Shown in pieces: positions 27,391 to 27,497 of a DNA stretch of 27,497 nt (its first letter is position 1; the number at the start of each line of letters is the position of its first letter). Under the pieces are notes generated by a model that did no database searches, was not told the origin of the DNA, and worked only from the letters and a program-made list of their open reading frames with translations. This DNA comes from Anaerolineales bacterium (GTDB lineage: Bacteria; Chloroflexota; Anaerolineae; Anaerolineales; UBA4823). A program made the position numbers and the translations under genes. The stretch covers positions 1 through 27,497 of the forward strand of contig JADYYC010000210.1 in NCBI GenBank assembly GCA_020853835.1. The letters run 5' to 3'.

Positions 27391-27497
27391 GATGAGTGCC
27401 ATTTCTGCATTAGGGTTGGTCGACGGCGAACTGGACGGCGAGTGCACGCCCCGGAACCACCTAAGGCATGCCGACGCTGCCGGCTTCGTTGGCGGCG
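27391..27497. other. Window end, nothing recognised
   Basis: About 107 bases upstream of the transposase remnant. I see no gene, no clear terminal inverted repeat matching 26472-26482, and no RNA gene. Confidence 0.3.

Overview
The window looks like bacterial chromosomal DNA from a free-living heterotroph. Several traits fit the Chloroflexota (Anaerolineae-like): a lipoprotein with a long Pro/Glu/Thr-rich linker behind its lipobox, a fused DppD-DppF transporter ATPase, an ADP-forming acyl-CoA synthetase, and transposase remnants of types I associate with that group. This placement is inference; there is no rRNA or other marker gene here. I saw no tRNA, rRNA or CRISPR array.

Positions 1 to about 11600 form an accessory, defence-like island. 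It opens with the 3' part of an excisionase-type HTH gene and a truncated NERD-domain remnant in the same frame. A class II Fic protein with a C-terminal winged helix follows, behind a promoter overlapped by a perfect 13-bp inverted repeat. Next come an HhH-GPD DNA glycosylase with an EndoIII-type Fe-S motif and a broken transposase fragment. On the minus strand lies a tightly coupled type I restriction-modification operon in the order hsdM, hsdS, a NucS-like PDDEXK nuclease with an N-terminal domain that may be a PUA/EVE-like reader, hsdR, and a YgjP/DUF45 metallopeptidase.

Positions about 11700 to 26434 form a catabolic cluster on the plus strand. Its genes are an N-acyl-D-amino-acid deacylase-family amidohydrolase, a family 5 binding lipoprotein, two Dpp-type permeases, an M24 metallopeptidase, a metal-dependent TIM-barrel isomerase/epimerase-like protein, glycine C-acetyltransferase (kbl), a FadR/FCD-type GntR regulator, a creatininase-family amidohydrolase, an ADP-forming acyl-CoA synthetase and a fused DppD-DppF ATPase. 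The inferred logic is import of a peptide-like or N-acylated compound, hydrolysis, rearrangement to a 2-amino-3-oxo acid, CoA-dependent cleavage to glycine plus an acyl-CoA, and ATP recovery from that acyl-CoA. The substrate cannot be read from the sequence. The cluster starts at an extended -10 promoter followed by 11-bp tandem boxes of GntR-like TGTnnACA type, probably the target of the cluster's own GntR protein.

The right end, about 26465 to 27390, holds a decayed DDE transposase on the minus strand with an in-frame stop and at least two frame changes.
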